Shown here: one piece after another, positions 61,908 to 64,000 of the stretch | How the letters are laid out: each line of letters starts with the position of its first letter | How positions within the stretch are numbered: position 1 is the first letter of the stretch | The notes under the pieces: model-generated | The model's database searches: none | What the model saw: only the letters and a program-made list of their open reading frames with translations | What the model was told of the DNA's origin: nothing | NCBI RefSeq assembly: GCF_900113005.1 | Contig: NZ_FONW01000002.1 | Location: 62,001 to 126,000 of the forward strand | DNA length: 64,000 bases | Reading direction: 5' to 3' | Source of the DNA: Sunxiuqinia elliptica | Lineage (GTDB): Bacteria; Bacteroidota; Bacteroidia; Bacteroidales; Prolixibacteraceae | Position numbers and translations under genes: made by a program

Positions 61908-62924
61908 ATGATTACACCATCAGAGTTTATAAAGGGATTGCCCAAAGCAGAATTACATTTGCACATTGAAGGAACACTCGAGCCGGAGCTGTTGTTTGAG
62001 CTGGCCGAACGGAACAAAATTCAATTGAAATATGAGTCCGTAGAAGCCTTGAAGGAAGTCTATAATTTTTCCAATTTGCAGGAGTTTCTGGATTTGTATT
62101 ACGAAGGTGCAAATGTTCTTTTAACAGAGGCTGACTTTTATGATCTCACTTGGGCTTACCTGTTGAAATGCAAGGAACAGCATGTTGATCACACCGAAAT
62201 CTTTTTTGATCCGCAAACGCATACCGATCGGGGTGTCCTTTTTGCAACAGTCATCAACGGAATTAACCGGGCCTTGCAAGATGGACAAGAGCAGTTGGGA
62301 ATCAGCTATCGTTTAATCATGTGTTTTTTACGCCACCTCAGCGAAGCATCAGCTTTTGAAAGCTTGAAAGAAGCTTTAGACTACAAAGACCTGATCAGTG
62401 GCATTGGGCTTGATTCGTCGGAAAAAGGAAATCCACCAGCCAAATTTGAACGGGTATTTGCACAGGCACGTGCTGAAGGTTTTGATCTTGTAGCACATGC
62501 AGGAGAAGAAGGCCCAGCAGCTTATGTCAGCGATGCTTTGAACCTGCTGCAGGTAAAACGCGTTGACCACGGGATTGCCTCAATTAACGATCCGGCGCTA
62601 GTTGCTGAACTGGCTAAAACCAAAGTGCCTCTAACGGTGTGTCCGCTATCAAACCTAGCGTTGAAGGCTGTCGATCGATTGGAAGACCATCCGCTAAAAA
62701 AATTGATGGACCAAGGTGTGCTAGTTACTATTAATTCAGATGACCCGGCCTACTTTGGAGGATATATGAACGAAAACTACCAGGCTTCGGCTGAGGCGCT
62801 TGGGCTGAATAATATGGAGCTGTGTCAGCTAGCCAGAAATTCGTTTGAAGCCAGCTGGTTACCCGAGGAGGAAAAGTCAAAGCATATTCAGGCGGTTGAG
62901 CAGTATTGTCGGGAGAATGCTTAG
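61908..62924 (+). CDS. Adenine deaminase-type member of the adenosine deaminase family
   Basis: 338 aa. KAELHLHIEGTLEPELLF (zinc ligands H17, H19), LVAHAGEEGP, DHGIAS and SDDPAYFGGY. The EGTLEP and DPAYFGGY forms are those of the Aah1/PA0148-like adenine deaminases rather than the GSL and TDDP forms of true adenosine deaminases. So adenine to hypoxanthine, in purine salvage, is the better call; adenosine remains possible. Confidence 0.85.
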   Translation: MITPSEFIKGLPKAELHLHIEGTLEPELLFELAERNKIQLKYESVEALKEVYNFSNLQEFLDLYYEGANVLLTEADFYDLTWAYLLKCKEQHVDHTEIFFDPQTHTDRGVLFATVINGINRALQDGQEQLGISYRLIMCFLRHLSEASAFESLKEALDYKDLISGIGLDSSEKGNPPAKFERVFAQARAEGFDLVAHAGEEGPAAYVSDALNLLQVKRVDHGIASINDPALVAELAKTKVPLTVCPLSNLALKAVDRLEDHPLKKLMDQGVLVTINSDDPAYFGGYMNENYQASAEALGLNNMELCQLARNSFEASWLPEEEKSKHIQAVEQYCRENA

Positions 62925-63059
62925 TTGAATAAGAGTCAAGTTGCGGCTCTGGATTGAAGGGGTTTATTGGTTTTGATTTCGTAGGCTCTGAAGCGAGTTC
63001 CAAAAATAAACGTTCGCTTCGGAAGAAATGGTATTGAGAATCTTTTTAACAACAATACA

Positions 63060-64000
63060 ATGAGTGAACTGATTAACAATTCCCGTTATCGTAAAGAGCG
63101 ATTGAAAGAGCTGATTTTAAAGTTACATGAAGGAGAGTCGGCTGCAACAGTAAGAGCAGAGTTGGTCGCTACCCTAAAACACATCCCTTACGGAGAAGTG
63201 GTTGAGGTAGAGCAAGAATTGATTCAGGAAGGTTTGCCTGAACAGGAAGTGTTGAAGTTGTGTGATGTGCATGGTGAAGTATTGGAAGGGCACATTGACC
63301 TGAGTGCAGCACAGGAAATCCCGGATGGTCATCCGGTTGATGTTTTTATTCAGGAGAATAAAGAGTTGCTGGCCGTTTGCGTACAAGCAACGGAGTGGCT
63401 TAATCGCCTGGATGAAGTTGCGGATGCTTCATTTGATGAATACCGTATTCAATTACTGGCTTACTTCAATATGTTGATGGATGTTGATAAGCACTACCAA
63501 CGCAAAGAATACCTGGTTTTTCCTTATCTTGAAAAGAACGAAATAACAGGACCTCCAAAAGTTATGTGGGGAAAACATGATGAGATCAGGGGACAGTTGA
63601 AAGGCTGCATTGATCTTTTACGCATGCCAGAATTAACGAAAGCGGATTTGAGTGACGCTTTGGATTTACTTTTCTTACCCGTATTGAAAGCTTTGACGGA
63701 TATGGTTCAAAAAGAAGAGGAAATCCTTTTCCCGATGTGTATGGATGTACTGACAACTGAGGATTGGTGGAACATTCATAAGCAAACCTTAGAAATTGGA
63801 TTTACCTTGTACGATCCTCAGGAAGAGTGGATCCCCGAGGGAATTGAATTGGCTGATGATGCCGGAAGTGCTGGCTCCTTAATGACTGACGGAACGATTC
63901 AATTGCCATCAGGTAGTTTCTCGGCGAAAGAGATCATGACAATTCTAAACACTATTTCGGCTGATATGACTTTTGTTGATAAAAACGATAAAGTCAAATA
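63060..64000 (+). CDS. DUF438 / hemerythrin / PAS protein (3' end beyond window)
   Basis: Starts ATG 63060 and is still open at the window edge after 313 codons, so it is partial. Residues 1-75 match DUF438 (LKLHEG, VEQELIQEGLPEQEVLKLCDVHGEV), residues about 90-235 a hemerythrin HHE bundle (KHYQRKEYLVFPYLE, WGKHDEIRGQ, KEEEILFPM), and the end is a PAS domain just starting (ISADMTFVDKNDKVK). Full-length members are about 400-500 aa and are thought to sense or handle O2, NO or Fe-S status. Confidence 0.88.
   Translation, partial: MSELINNSRYRKERLKELILKLHEGESAATVRAELVATLKHIPYGEVVEVEQELIQEGLPEQEVLKLCDVHGEVLEGHIDLSAAQEIPDGHPVDVFIQENKELLAVCVQATEWLNRLDEVADASFDEYRIQLLAYFNMLMDVDKHYQRKEYLVFPYLEKNEITGPPKVMWGKHDEIRGQLKGCIDLLRMPELTKADLSDALDLLFLPVLKALTDMVQKEEEILFPMCMDVLTTEDWWNIHKQTLEIGFTLYDPQEEWIPEGIELADDAGSAGSLMTDGTIQLPSGSFSAKEIMTILNTISADMTFVDKNDKVK

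Noticed and set aside
1-64000. CRISPR array, toxin-antitoxin or restriction system
   Set aside because: No regularly spaced repeats and no matching protein families were seen on reading either strand.

Overview
The window is a gene-dense stretch of a Bacteroidota chromosome of moderate GC. Evidence for the phylum is broad. It has a type IX secretion C-terminal sorting tail at base 1, perfect TAnnTTTG (-7) promoter boxes in front of several genes, purH fused into the mreBCD-pbp2-rodA cell-shape operon, a Porin_10-like outer-membrane barrel, an OMP b-brl type barrel, and a RimK/RimB/aspartoacylase-like cluster. The gene set resembles marine or sediment Marinilabiliales (Prolixibacteraceae-like), but that finer placement is inference. 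No CRISPR array, tRNA, rRNA, prophage or recognisable insertion sequence was seen.

Layout. Bases 1-3.8 kb: end of a secreted T9SS substrate, then a nitric-oxide defence unit (Rrf2 sensor and RIC repair protein on the minus strand, quinol NO reductase divergent on the plus strand). 3.9-10.4 kb: assorted metabolic and regulatory genes (PH-domain protein, Tat-exported Gfo/Idh oxidoreductase, ACP phosphodiesterase, membrane-anchored AraC regulator, acyltransferase 3, KamA radical SAM). 10.6-17.9 kb: minus-strand operon purH-mreB-mreC-mreD-pbp2-rodA. 18.2-28.8 kb: MacB-like permease; minus-strand operon ksgA-mgtE-rimB-rimK-aspartoacylase-like; plus-strand UPF0104 protein, LolC/E permease and Nudix hydrolase; then minus-strand porin-mltF to 30.8 kb. 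31.2-33.7 kb: MCE lipid transporter mlaE-mlaF-mlaD. 33.9-38.2 kb: hybrid kinase, NtrC-type regulator and a lone receiver. 38.4-42.0 kb: a stress-type module (HdeD-like, small basic peptide, YtxH, holin-X-like, Usp, Dps). 42.3-48.1 kb: parE-parC-aroK-MBL hydrolase. 48.1-52.6 kb: OMP barrel, cold-shock/RRM pair, aspartate kinase, GntR regulator. 52.9-58.7 kb: 2-oxo acid dehydrogenase operon E2-E3-(four-helix bundle)-E1. 58.9-64.0 kb: uncharacterised proteins, amino-acid racemase, adenine deaminase-type hydrolase, and a DUF438/hemerythrin/PAS protein cut by the window end.

The most interesting signals are not protein genes. (1) A compact three-way-junction RNA at 51763-51847 has its own perfect -7 box, an 11-bp closing stem containing two G-U wobbles that fix the strand, and a U-tract. 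(2) A three-tier nested hairpin lies after the aspartate kinase gene (49747-49831). (3) The four-helix-bundle gene inside the dehydrogenase operon is bracketed by a 16-nt imperfect inverted repeat and a 7-bp tandem repeat, echoing the stem that carries such genes in 23S rRNA intervening sequences. (4) A 16-bp HutC-like palindrome overlaps the -33 element of a promoter in the gap between gntR and the dehydrogenase operon. (5) A 9-bp hairpin holds the mreB stop codon in its loop. These are read directly from the sequence; their functions are inferred.
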